Assembly: GCF_900105985.1 (NCBI RefSeq)
Contig: NZ_FNUB01000004.1
Span: forward strand, 161,501 to 225,500
Direction: 5' to 3'
Origin: Tenacibaculum sp. MAR_2010_89
GTDB lineage: Bacteria; Bacteroidota; Bacteroidia; Flavobacteriales; Flavobacteriaceae
Length of the DNA: 64,000 nt
Made by a program: the position numbers and the translations under genes. The notes below the pieces were generated by a model. That model did not search any database and was not told where the DNA came from. It saw only the letters and a list, made by a program, of their open reading frames with translations. This document shows positions 1-8,656 of this stretch, one piece after another. How positions within the stretch are numbered: the first letter of the stretch is position 1; every line of letters starts with the position of its first letter.

Positions 1-1196
1 ATAGAGGTACCACTCTATTACAAATGTATGAATGGCTTGCTAAACAAGGATATTGTGAAATAGTTGCTCTTTCTGATTTACAAGAGAAAAAAGTTCAAAA
101 GGCTGCTGATAACTTAAGTAAATGGCAAAAGAAAAAGCCAAACTTATACTTTGGAGATAAAAACGAATGGCAAAAACTTGCAAAGCAAGATGATATAGAT
201 TTATTATTAATTACTACTCCATGGGAACTACATACACCTATGTGTATATATGGTATGAATCAAGGAAAGCATGTAGCATGTGAAGTACCAATTGCTTATA
301 CTTTAAGTGAATGTTGGGAACTAATAGAAGCTGCAGAAAGAAATCAGAAACACTGTATTATGATTGAAAACTGCTGTTATAATGAAGAGGAATTATTTGT
401 TCTTAATATGATTGAAAACGGAGTTTTTGGAGATATCACTCATACTGAAGGTGCTTATTTACACGATTTAAGAGCTCACATGTTGAGTTCAGATTATTAT
501 GAAGATCAATGGCGATTAAAGCATCACATTGAAAGAGATGGTAATTTTTACACAACTCATGGTTTAGGCCCTATTAGTTTTTATTTAAATATTGGTCGTG
601 GAGATACTTTTGACCATCTAACATCTATGAGCTCTAGAGAACTTAACTTAAGTGAAACTGCTAAAAGACTAAATTCTCCATACACAAATTTTAAATGTGG
701 TGATATGAATTCAACCATGATTAAAACAGCTAAAGGTAAAAGTATTTTACTTCAATTTGATGTTCATACTGGTCGTCCATACTCAAGAATAAATAAAGTA
801 GTAGGAACTAAAGCAACTCATGATGGTTATCCTAGTAGGTTATATATTGACAAAGAAGAGCTAGCTTATTGGGGGCATCAATGGCTTTCTAAAGACGATT
901 ATCAATCCTATTCAAAAAAATATACGCACCCAATAATTAAAAAGTTAAAAACCATAAGTCAAAGTTTCAAACAAGGGCATGGAGGAATGGACTTTGTAAT
1001 GATGTATCGACTTATCAGATGTTTGAACCTTGGTTTACCGTTAGATATTAATGCTTATGACAGTGTTATGTGGAGTGCTATTACACCTCTTTCTGAAATT
1101 TCAGTAGCTAGTAAAAGTTTGTCTATTCCTATACCTGACTTTACAAATGGTCAGTGGAAAAAAGATACGCCTTTAGAAATTATGAGAGATATTTAA
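1..1196 (+). CDS. Gfo/Idh/MocA family oxidoreductase, GH109-like (5' truncated)
   Basis: The reading frame is open to the window edge, and in-frame codons before the first ATG (24) read RGTTLLQ, matching the end of a Rossmann dinucleotide motif. The true start is therefore upstream and only the N-terminal few residues are missing. Visible motifs include LLITTPWELHTPMC and GKHVACEVP, typical of the NAD-binding half of Gfo/Idh/MocA proteins, and GAYLHDLR in the C-terminal half, which resembles glycoside hydrolase family 109 (NAD-dependent alpha-N-acetylgalactosaminidases). It lies 12 bp before a nucleotidyltransferase and a NahK-like kinase, which fits a role in N-acetylhexosamine release or turnover. 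A dehydrogenase acting on another sugar is the alternative. The family call is firm; the substrate is inferred. Confidence 0.85.
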   Translation, partial: RGTTLLQMYEWLAKQGYCEIVALSDLQEKKVQKAADNLSKWQKKKPNLYFGDKNEWQKLAKQDDIDLLLITTPWELHTPMCIYGMNQGKHVACEVPIAYTLSECWELIEAAERNQKHCIMIENCCYNEEELFVLNMIENGVFGDITHTEGAYLHDLRAHMLSSDYYEDQWRLKHHIERDGNFYTTHGLGPISFYLNIGRGDTFDHLTSMSSRELNLSETAKRLNSPYTNFKCGDMNSTMIKTAKGKSILLQFDVHTGRPYSRINKVVGTKATHDGYPSRLYIDKEELAYWGHQWLSKDDYQSYSKKYTHPIIKKLKTISQSFKQGHGGMDFVMMYRLIRCLNLGLPLDINAYDSVMWSAITPLSEISVASKSLSIPIPDFTNGQWKKDTPLEIMRDI

Positions 1197-1208
1197 AAAC
1201 ACTATCCT

Positions 1209-2111
1209 ATGAGTTTAACTCTTTTAGTAATGGCTGCTGGTATGGGTAGCCGTTTTGGTGGATTAAAACAATTAAGCCCTATTAATTCTTTCAAAGAAAC
1301 AATTATTGATTATTCGGTTTTTGATGCAAAAAGAGCTGGATTTTCTAAGGTTGTTTTTGTTATTCGTAAAGAATTTGAAAAAGAGTTTAAAAAACAAGTC
1401 ACTACAAAATTTAATAATCAAATTGATGTAGATTTTGTTTTTCAAGATACTCAAAATTTACCTCTTGATTTTACTTCTTCTAAAAGAACAAAACCATGGG
1501 GTACTGGCCACGCAATTTGGTCTGCAAGAAACGTTATTACCACTAATTTTGCAGTAATAAATGCTGATGATTTTTATGGTAGTGATTCTTTCATAATTAT
1601 GGCTAAATATCTTTCCTCTTTAAAAAAAGAGGACCTTTCAAAACAATGCATGGTAGGTTACCGTATTGAAAACACCTTATCAACTAACGGAAGTGTTTCA
1701 AGAGGAATTTGTGAAGTTGACAACAACAACCTTACCTCTATTACTGAGCGTACCAATATTATAAAAAAAGAAGATCACACAATTGTTTATCTAGAGAACA
1801 ATACGGAAACAGTTTTAAAATCAAATGAAATTGCTTCTATGAATATGTTTGGTTTAACTCCTGCCATATTCTCCTCTTTTGAAGAAGATTTTATCTCTTT
1901 TCTTAGAGAAAATATTCATGAGTTAAAAAGTGAATTCTATCTTCCTTTTGTTTTAAATAACTTAGTAGTCAAAAGTAAAAGCTCTGTAAAAATTTTACCA
2001 ACCAGTTCTAAATGGTTTGGAATGACATATAAAGAAGATAAAGAAGTAGTTGAAAACAATATTAAAAAATTAACTTCTTCTGGAGAATATCCTAAACAAC
2101 TTTGGAATTAA
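1209..2111 (+). CDS. Sugar-phosphate nucleotidyltransferase (NTP_transferase family)
   Basis: A 300-aa protein with the pyrophosphorylase signature AAGMGSRFGGLKQL at residues 9-22, KPWGTGHA near 95-102 and NADDFYG at 118-124, where the Asp residues would bind the metal and nucleotide. Such enzymes join a sugar 1-phosphate to an NTP. The gene sits 12 bp after the GH109-like gene and 2 bp before a NahK-like anomeric kinase, so its likely substrate is an N-acetylhexosamine 1-phosphate made by that kinase, giving an NDP-HexNAc. The nucleotide and sugar cannot be read from the sequence. The protein has no left-handed beta-helix acetyltransferase domain, so it is not a full GlmU. Confidence 0.85.
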   Translation: MSLTLLVMAAGMGSRFGGLKQLSPINSFKETIIDYSVFDAKRAGFSKVVFVIRKEFEKEFKKQVTTKFNNQIDVDFVFQDTQNLPLDFTSSKRTKPWGTGHAIWSARNVITTNFAVINADDFYGSDSFIIMAKYLSSLKKEDLSKQCMVGYRIENTLSTNGSVSRGICEVDNNNLTSITERTNIIKKEDHTIVYLENNTETVLKSNEIASMNMFGLTPAIFSSFEEDFISFLRENIHELKSEFYLPFVLNNLVVKSKSSVKILPTSSKWFGMTYKEDKEVVENNIKKLTSSGEYPKQLWN

Positions 2112-2113
2112 TA

Positions 2114-3184
2114 ATGGATATTACTTCAATTATTCAAGCTTTTAAAATAAAGGGGGATTTTATAACTCATGAAATAATCAATTCAGGCTATATAAACACC
2201 ACTTACAAAATTATTACTTCAAAGGATTGTTATATTCTCCAAAAAATAAATAATCATATTTTTAAAGATATTGATAAACTTTCAGAAAATATATTTAGAA
2301 TAACAACACATATTCAATCTAGAACACCAAAAGATAAATCAGATAGAATATTAACTATTATTCTAACAAAAAAGAATAAGAGATATTACAAAAATAAAGA
2401 TGGTTCATTTTGGAGAATGTTTAATTATATAAACAATTCAAAAACTATTGAAACACTAAATAATGAAAAACAGGCTGAAAGTTTAGGAAAAGCTTTTGGA
2501 AACTACCATCAAGTTTTGTCAGACTTACCACAGCCTAAATTATTTGAAGTATTACCTAATTTTCACAATACCCCAAACAGAATTGAGCAGCTAAAAAAAG
2601 CTATTCAACAAAATCAAAATAATAAACTTTCAAAAGTTAAAGATGAAATAGAATACTTGTTAAGTTTAGCCCCTGAAATGCATGAAATTATTTTACTTGG
2701 AAACCAAGAAAAAATACCTTTACGTACAATTCATCAAGATGCCAAAGTAGCAAACATTCTATTTAACCAAAATAATGAAATTATTTGTATTATTGATTTA
2801 GACACAACAATGTCTGGTTATTTAGCCTACGATTTTGGTGATGCTGTAAGAACAGGTATGAATACAGCTTCAGAAGGAGAAAAAAACATAGCTAAAGTTT
2901 CTTTAGATATAAACTTATTTAAAGCTTTCACGAAAGGATATGCTAAAGCTTCTAGAAATTTTATAACACATGAAGAAATAAAATCTTTAATGCTTGGGGT
3001 AAAAATTATCACTTACGAACAAGCCATTCGTTTTTTAGCTGATTATTTAAATAATGATATTTATTATAAGATCGAATATCAAGAACATAATCTAGTAAGA
3101 ACCAAAGTTCAAATTTCCTTATTAAAAGATATTCTTAAAAATTTTAATCAAATGAATGATTTTGTAATAGCCTCTTATCAATAA
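2114..3184 (+). CDS. Phosphotransferase, N-acetylhexosamine 1-kinase (NahK)-like
   Basis: A 356-aa aminoglycoside-phosphotransferase-fold kinase. The catalytic loop is HQDAKVANILF (H207, D209, N214), followed by IIDLDTTMSGYLAYDFGD (227-243), whose DxD and YDFGD pattern is characteristic of NahK-type anomeric kinases that phosphorylate GlcNAc or GalNAc at C1. I chose the ATG at 2114, 2 bp after the upstream stop, over an in-frame TTG at 2102 that would overlap it. Translational coupling to the nucleotidyltransferase suggests a two-step conversion of free HexNAc to NDP-HexNAc. Some related proteins act on other small hydroxylated substrates, so specificity remains an inference. Confidence 0.8.
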   Translation: MDITSIIQAFKIKGDFITHEIINSGYINTTYKIITSKDCYILQKINNHIFKDIDKLSENIFRITTHIQSRTPKDKSDRILTIILTKKNKRYYKNKDGSFWRMFNYINNSKTIETLNNEKQAESLGKAFGNYHQVLSDLPQPKLFEVLPNFHNTPNRIEQLKKAIQQNQNNKLSKVKDEIEYLLSLAPEMHEIILLGNQEKIPLRTIHQDAKVANILFNQNNEIICIIDLDTTMSGYLAYDFGDAVRTGMNTASEGEKNIAKVSLDINLFKAFTKGYAKASRNFITHEEIKSLMLGVKIITYEQAIRFLADYLNNDIYYKIEYQEHNLVRTKVQISLLKDILKNFNQMNDFVIASYQ

Positions 3185-3226
3185 TACTTTTTAAAACATA
3201 ACTTGACTTTTAACACTACACCAAAC

Positions 3227-3733
3227 ATGGAGACAAAAATTGATAAAATAATAAAAGAGTTAAAACTAGAACCACATCCAGAAGGTGGTTATTTTAGGGA
3301 AACATACCGTAGTGAGGGAAAAATAAATAATAATAGTTTAGAAAAAAACTACACAGGAAATAGAAATTATTCTACTTGTATTTACTTTTTACTAACTTCA
3401 GATAATTTCTCTGCATTACATAGGATAAAACAAGATGAAATTTGGCATTTTTATGACGGATCACCTATTAAACTACATACTATTTCAGAATCTGGAGTAC
3501 ATGAAACACATATTATAGGAAATAATTTAAGTAAAGGAGAAATTCCACAATTTGTTGTCCCTGGAGGTTATTGGTTTGGAGCTGAAGTCATTGATCAAAA
3601 TTCTTATTCTTTAGTTGGCTGTACAGTTTCTCCTGGATTTAGTTTTGAAGATTTTGAACTTAAATCTGAAAAAGAGCTTACTTCTTTGTTCCCTAATCAA
3701 AAAGAGATTATTTCAAAATTAACACATCATTAA
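3227..3733 (+). CDS. Cupin domain protein, DUF985 (cupin_5) family
   Basis: A 168-aa single-domain beta-barrel protein. HPEGGYFRETYRS near residues 17-29 and FSALHRIKQDEIWHFYDG in the middle are hallmarks of the DUF985/YML079-like cupins, which resemble RmlC epimerases structurally but whose reaction is mostly unknown. The ATG at 3227 is preferred to an in-frame TTG at 3203 because family members begin close to the helix that starts at IDKIIKELKLEPHPEGG. It lies 42 bp after the kinase gene on the same strand and may be cotranscribed, but nothing in the sequence ties it to sugar metabolism. Confidence 0.8.
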   Translation: METKIDKIIKELKLEPHPEGGYFRETYRSEGKINNNSLEKNYTGNRNYSTCIYFLLTSDNFSALHRIKQDEIWHFYDGSPIKLHTISESGVHETHIIGNNLSKGEIPQFVVPGGYWFGAEVIDQNSYSLVGCTVSPGFSFEDFELKSEKELTSLFPNQKEIISKLTHH

Positions 3734-3837
3734 TCACCTTTTTTTATTCTTTATTTAATTATCATCTCTATTTCTTAACATAAATACTCTTAAACCATAT
3801 TTTGTTTGTATTTTTAAGAAAATTAAGTTTAAAATAA

Positions 3838-4440
3838 ATGAAAATATTAGTTATTGGTGGTAATGGAACTATAGGCAAAAAAGTATCTAATTATTTAATG
3901 ACCAAACACGAAGTTATAATTGGAGGTAGATTAAGTGGTGACGTTAAAATTGACATTTCAAAAAGTGAATCGATTGAAAATTGCTTCTCTCAAATTGGTA
4001 AATTAGATGCTATTGTTTGTATTGCTGGTGAAGCAAAATGGGATGCTTTTAAAAACCTGACTGAAGAAGATTATTACATTGGTTTAAAAAGCAAATTAAT
4101 GGGGCAAGTTAATGTAGTTAGAATAGGTAGTAAATATCTAAACCCTAAAGGATCTATTACTCTATCTACAGGTATTTTAGCTGATTATCCTGTTGAAAAA
4201 ACAACAAGTGCTGCTATGGTTAATGGAGCTATACATAGTTTTGTAAAAGCTGTAGATTTAGAAATAGAAAATGAAATACGTGTAAATGTTGTATCACTTG
4301 GTGTTGTTCAAGATGCTTATGAGAAATACAAAGATTATTTTCCTGGCCATAATCCAATTCCAACTGACAAAGTAATCAATTCTTATATTAAAAGTATAGA
4401 GGGGAAAAATAGAGGTCAAATTATACGATATTATGATTAA
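3838..4440 (+). CDS. Short-chain dehydrogenase/reductase family protein
   Basis: A 200-aa Rossmann protein with the glycine motif GGNGTIGKKV at residues 7-16, an acidic/Arg stretch after beta-2 (IIGGRLSGDVKIDIS) and an IAGEAKWDAF segment in place of the NNAG motif. It is shorter than classical SDRs. The usual catalytic YxxxK is not visible where expected: the segment after STGILADYP reads TTSAAMVNGAIHSFVKA. This pattern is shared by a bacterial group of short SDR-like proteins of unknown substrate. It is a separate unit, about 100 bp after the cupin gene, and ends before the TIG lipoprotein pair. Confidence 0.8.
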   Translation: MKILVIGGNGTIGKKVSNYLMTKHEVIIGGRLSGDVKIDISKSESIENCFSQIGKLDAIVCIAGEAKWDAFKNLTEEDYYIGLKSKLMGQVNVVRIGSKYLNPKGSITLSTGILADYPVEKTTSAAMVNGAIHSFVKAVDLEIENEIRVNVVSLGVVQDAYEKYKDYFPGHNPIPTDKVINSYIKSIEGKNRGQIIRYYD

Positions 4441-4507
4441 AATTTTCACTCTAAAATATAGATTATATTAAAAATAAATATTTTTTTTAGGCTTTACAAA
4501 CAGTTCA

Positions 4508-4515
4508 TATATTTG
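4508..4515 (+). promoter_or_regulatory. Candidate -7 element (TATATTTG) for the TIG lipoprotein pair
   Basis: TATATTTG matches the Bacteroidetes -7 consensus TAnnTTTG and lies 13 bp before the ATG at 4529. No clear TTG -33 element is seen at the expected distance, so this is a partial match. Confidence 0.4.
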
Positions 4516-4528
4516 CAGAAAAAAAACT

Positions 4529-6538
4529 ATGAACTTACATAAACTGTATGTAACTGCATTACTATCTCTATTGTTTTTCAATTGTTCTTCTGAAAAAACA
4601 ATACCTCCAAACAATAACAATGTAAAAGTAGAAACTCTTTCCTCTAAAATATTACCTGAAGGTGGTGTTGAATTAACTGGTAGAATAGAAAATGTTGAGC
4701 TTGAATTAGATTATGGATTTGTCATTGCTACACATAAAAACCAGACTCAAAACTATCCTATAATAACAAAAACCATCAGTGGTTTAAAAAACGGGGAATT
4801 TAGTTTAAAAATTAAAAATGATTTACACAAAAAGTATCAATACTATTTTAATGCTTTTGCTTATACAAGTAATAGAAAAATTTATGGTCTTGAAAAAAGG
4901 TTTACTTCGCAAGGAAGTACAAACCCTGTAATTGAATCTGTAATACCTTCAATAGCACATCTCGGTGATACTATCATTATAAAAGGTAAAAATTTCTCAA
5001 ATAATTTTTCTGTTTTATTTGATAAAATAAAAGCTACTGTTCTTATTAAAAGTGATTCCCTCACCAAGGCTATTGTTCCTATATACCCTTCTGGTTTAAG
5101 ATTTTCTAAAATAACCTTAGAAAAAAAAACAGGGGAGTTAGATTCTGCAGATTTTAAACTTTATGAACCTATAGTTAACGCTATATCACCAAAATATGTA
5201 CATGGTTCTGATATATTAACTTTTAAAGGTGATCATTTTGATCTTAGAAAAAATGTTAATAAAGTTAGAATGATGTTTCATAGTAACTATACTTTTCTTG
5301 AGATAATAAGTAGTACAAGAAATGAATTAAAAGTTAAAGCACCAATTCATTATTATGAATTTAAACCTAGGTTTAAACTTACCAGCCAAGCAAAAGAAAT
5401 TGATGTTAATAATTTTATCGAGGTCAAAATACCTAACATCATATCTTGTCCTAAAACCATTAAATTTGACACCGAATATATTGTTGAAGGAAATAACTTT
5501 CCTAACATTGGATATTCTTTCCGTCCATTTAGTGTTCAACTTAACTCACACTCTCATGCTAAAATAGATAAAGCTACAAAAGAGAAATTAAGTCTTTCAA
5601 TATCAAAAAACACTTCTCTTAGAGATTTTTATATTAAAAATTTTTCCATAGAGTATCTTGGTAAAAAAACAACTTTTGACACCAAGGTTTATATTGATGA
5701 ACCAATGATTTTTATTAACAATCAAGAAACTATAAAAACTCACACCTATAATGGTATTTTATTTGGCCTTGTATACGATTTTAATAGTAGAGGATATTTT
5801 ATCTCAAAATTTGACGAAATCAAAAAAGAATTTATAATTGACCAAAGAAATAAGCTACCAACTAATTCAATCAATACTAAATTTATCGCTTTTTATAAAG
5901 ATACTTTTGTCTTCTTAAAATATGAAAACAACATTAATAAATTATATTCTTATAACTTCTCTAATAAAACAACAAAGACCCTCGCTGATTTCCCAGGAGA
6001 AAATAGATTTAATGCTTTAATAGAAGTTGTTAATGATCATTTATATTTTGGGCTTGGAAGTTTCACTCATCATCCTGTTAAATATTTTGGTGATATTTGG
6101 AAATACTCTTTTACTCAAAACACATGGATAAAAGCAATTGATTTTGCTGAAATCACCTCTATGAATAAAGCTAAAAGAAATCCTATAAGCTTTAGTGTAG
6201 GCAATAAGTTATTTTTTGGAGCTGGTCAGGATGGTTACCATTCAGATTTTTGGGTGTATGACACAAGTACTAATAAAATAACTAAAAGAGGATCACTTCC
6301 TTTTTTAAAAGGTGGTTCTTCAACAATACATCCCGTTGTTAAAGGTAATAAGGTGTTTGTGTTTTTAGATTATTTGTACAGCTATGACATCAACTCTGAT
6401 AAATGGGCTACTCATAACAATTTCAAAGATTATGGTGTTACATCTGGGCTTTTTGTTCATGACAACTATATATATAAGTATAGCTATAAGCATGGTTCAG
6501 GATATTACACCCATAAATTAAACAACAACTATTTTTAA
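4529..6538 (+). CDS. IPT/TIG-domain lipoprotein with kelch-like C-terminal half
   Basis: A 669-aa exported lipoprotein: the signal peptide ends in a lipobox with LLFFNC, so Cys19 is the likely lipidation site. After an N-terminal fibronectin-like stretch come about three Ig-like TIG domains, seen from openings such as VIPSIAHLGDTIIIKGKNF, ISPKYVHGSDILTFKGDHF and CPKTIKFDTEYIVEGNNF. The C-terminal half (about 390-669) carries repeated strands such as FGDIWKYSFTQNTWIKA and SDFWVYDTSTNKITKRG, which look like kelch propeller blades. It is probably a surface or periplasmic binding protein. The next gene, 3 bp downstream, encodes a paralogue with the same architecture. Function unknown. Confidence 0.8.
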   Translation: MNLHKLYVTALLSLLFFNCSSEKTIPPNNNNVKVETLSSKILPEGGVELTGRIENVELELDYGFVIATHKNQTQNYPIITKTISGLKNGEFSLKIKNDLHKKYQYYFNAFAYTSNRKIYGLEKRFTSQGSTNPVIESVIPSIAHLGDTIIIKGKNFSNNFSVLFDKIKATVLIKSDSLTKAIVPIYPSGLRFSKITLEKKTGELDSADFKLYEPIVNAISPKYVHGSDILTFKGDHFDLRKNVNKVRMMFHSNYTFLEIISSTRNELKVKAPIHYYEFKPRFKLTSQAKEIDVNNFIEVKIPNIISCPKTIKFDTEYIVEGNNFPNIGYSFRPFSVQLNSHSHAKIDKATKEKLSLSISKNTSLRDFYIKNFSIEYLGKKTTFDTKVYIDEPMIFINNQETIKTHTYNGILFGLVYDFNSRGYFISKFDEIKKEFIIDQRNKLPTNSINTKFIAFYKDTFVFLKYENNINKLYSYNFSNKTTKTLADFPGENRFNALIEVVNDHLYFGLGSFTHHPVKYFGDIWKYSFTQNTWIKAIDFAEITSMNKAKRNPISFSVGNKLFFGAGQDGYHSDFWVYDTSTNKITKRGSLPFLKGGSSTIHPVVKGNKVFVFLDYLYSYDINSDKWATHNNFKDYGVTSGLFVHDNYIYKYSYKHGSGYYTHKLNNNYF

Positions 6539-6541
6539 GCT

Positions 6542-8533
6542 ATGAAAAAAATAATCGCATCTCACATATATATATTTATTTTAATCTTTTTTTTTATATC
6601 ATGTTCTTCTGATGAAGATATTTTTGTAGCTCCATCTGTAGTTACAAAGCAAAGCATAAACAAAACTGATGGTGGAGTTATTCTATATGCTAATTTTGAA
6701 AACTTCAGCCCCGATCATGAAGTAGGTTTTATATTAACTGATAATAAAACTCATAGAAACTATCTACTAAACAAACCTGTAAAAGGTAATAATCATATAG
6801 AAATCAAGAAAGGTTTATATCTAGATAGGAAATATTATTATAGAGCCTTTATAAAAACAAAAGACTCACTTTATTTAGGGCTACAAAAAGAATTTATATC
6901 TACAGGTAGTATACTAACGAAATTTATAAGTTTAAATCCAAGTAAAGGAAATTTTGGAAATGAAATACAGATTAAAACTGCTTCAGATATTTCTAACATT
7001 CCATCAGGTGATTTAACTATTTTTTTTAATAACAAAGCTGCGTATATAAAAGAAATAAAAAATAATATCATATCCTGTTATGTACCTTATTATGAAGGCA
7101 ACAAAAAAGCTTCAATTTCAATTAACTACTTAGGAAAAAAACTAACTACTGATTTAAAATTTGAACTTCTTCCTCCTATTATTAATAATGTTTCCCCTGA
7201 GAAAACAACTTTTAGAGAAGAAATTACTATAACAGGTAAAAACTTTTCTTCTTCGTACCCAGGAATTATTAAAGTTTTCATTAACGGTATAGAGACAGTA
7301 ATTACTAATAAAACCCCTACTCAGATTAAAATTAAAATTCCTGATAATTTAAAGGAAAGAAATCTATCTATTAAAGTTATTAGTAATTTACAAGAAACAC
7401 TCTATAATAAAAATATTACTTTAAAGAATGTAATTATTAACCCTATAGTTAATAAAGCTATTATTAGGGAATCTTTATTAATAACAGGTGAAAATTTCAA
7501 CCCTATAAAAGAAAATAATAAAGTATACTTTGATGGTAATGAAGCTTATATTAACTCAATAGAGAACAATAATAAATTATATGTAAGGGTTCCTGAAGGA
7601 GTTTACAATAACTGGACTCCGAGTGTTAAAGTAATCGTAGCTGATAACTTAGAATCTAATATTGAATCTGTTCAAATAAAAAACTCAGCTATAAGAGTAA
7701 ATAGTGAAACTTTTCTAAAAGATTTTCAAATAACTGGAAGCCTTAAAATTAATGGAACAACTAATGTTTTTGGCTTCAATAATAATAACTATAAATTCAT
7801 AGTTTATAAATTTAATGACATAACTCATAATTTTTATGATAAAAAAGAAATTAAATTACCTTATAATATTTCTTTTAGTCACTTAAACACTCAAAATGGC
7901 TTTATTTATTTAAAATACGAAAGGGATGATGGTAATTTTTTTAAAATTGACATAAAAAATTCTAGTATTACTTCTTTATCTGACTTTAAAGGGATTAATA
8001 AATCTATTCCTTTTTATTATTCAGATGAAAAATTAGTTTTTGTTAGCTCTGATTTTTATAGGGTTCCTCATTTAATAATGTATGAATATGATTTAAAAAA
8101 TAATACATGGTCTGACAAACCTAGAAATGAAGATTTTACTATTGGTCATTTATTTCATAAAAAAGGAGAATCTTTTTATAAAAAAGACATTTATTATAAA
8201 TCGTCTTATTTTCATTCTTTAAAAGGAAATAACATAAACAAAAGTAATATTAAAATTCCTAAAGACTTTTTAAGTTATCATTTCTTGTCTCACTTTGAAA
8301 ATAATACATTTTATTTTTTTGATGATTCGCCAAATTATCATAATAATCAAAATAATCGATTATCGATTTTAGATATAAACAGTAATACTTGGAAAGAGTT
8401 TACTAATATACTTCCTTGGAGGTATAATATATTAGGGATTTTTAAATCAAAAGATTTCTTTTATATTAATATTATTGATTTTCATTACAACCAACATTTA
8501 CTTAAACTTGATATAAAAAGGCTAACACTTTAA
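6542..8533 (+). CDS. IPT/TIG-domain lipoprotein, tandem paralogue of the preceding gene
   Basis: A 663-aa lipoprotein with lipobox FFISC followed by SSDEDIF. Acidic residues just after the lipid Cys resemble the lipoprotein export signal that sends Bacteroidetes lipoproteins to the cell surface; the upstream paralogue (CSSEKTIPP) lacks that cluster. TIG-type openings are SLNPSKGNFGNEIQIKT, VSPEKTTFREEITITGKNF and INPIVNKAIIRESLLITG. The C-terminal part has degenerate kelch-like repeats (MYEYDLKNNTWSDKP, LSILDINSNTWKEF). The 3-bp spacing and shared order of domains point to duplication and cotranscription. The pair may form a surface complex, but no ligand can be assigned. Confidence 0.8.
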   Translation: MKKIIASHIYIFILIFFFISCSSDEDIFVAPSVVTKQSINKTDGGVILYANFENFSPDHEVGFILTDNKTHRNYLLNKPVKGNNHIEIKKGLYLDRKYYYRAFIKTKDSLYLGLQKEFISTGSILTKFISLNPSKGNFGNEIQIKTASDISNIPSGDLTIFFNNKAAYIKEIKNNIISCYVPYYEGNKKASISINYLGKKLTTDLKFELLPPIINNVSPEKTTFREEITITGKNFSSSYPGIIKVFINGIETVITNKTPTQIKIKIPDNLKERNLSIKVISNLQETLYNKNITLKNVIINPIVNKAIIRESLLITGENFNPIKENNKVYFDGNEAYINSIENNNKLYVRVPEGVYNNWTPSVKVIVADNLESNIESVQIKNSAIRVNSETFLKDFQITGSLKINGTTNVFGFNNNNYKFIVYKFNDITHNFYDKKEIKLPYNISFSHLNTQNGFIYLKYERDDGNFFKIDIKNSSITSLSDFKGINKSIPFYYSDEKLVFVSSDFYRVPHLIMYEYDLKNNTWSDKPRNEDFTIGHLFHKKGESFYKKDIYYKSSYFHSLKGNNINKSNIKIPKDFLSYHFLSHFENNTFYFFDDSPNYHNNQNNRLSILDINSNTWKEFTNILPWRYNILGIFKSKDFFYINIIDFHYNQHLLKLDIKRLTL

Positions 8534-8551
8534 ATAAAATTTAAAAAACAT

Positions 8552-8596
8552 AAAAGTACCTGAATCTATTTTTTATTTTCAGGTGCTTTTTTTTTC
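8552..8596 (+). terminator. Intrinsic terminator after the TIG lipoprotein pair
   Basis: A 12-bp stem (AAAGTACCTGAA with TTCAGGTGCTTT, one G-T pair) is followed by a run of T residues. Confidence 0.85.
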
Positions 8597-8656
8597 ATCT
8601 AATTTTTACCTAAATTGGTGTTTCAAGTATAAATCACCCCTAACATCTAACTAACA

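Noticed and set aside
2102..2113. In-frame TTG start for the NahK-like gene upstream of the ATG at 2114.
   Set aside because: It would overlap the preceding stop codon, and the ATG two bases after that stop gives the expected family N-terminus.
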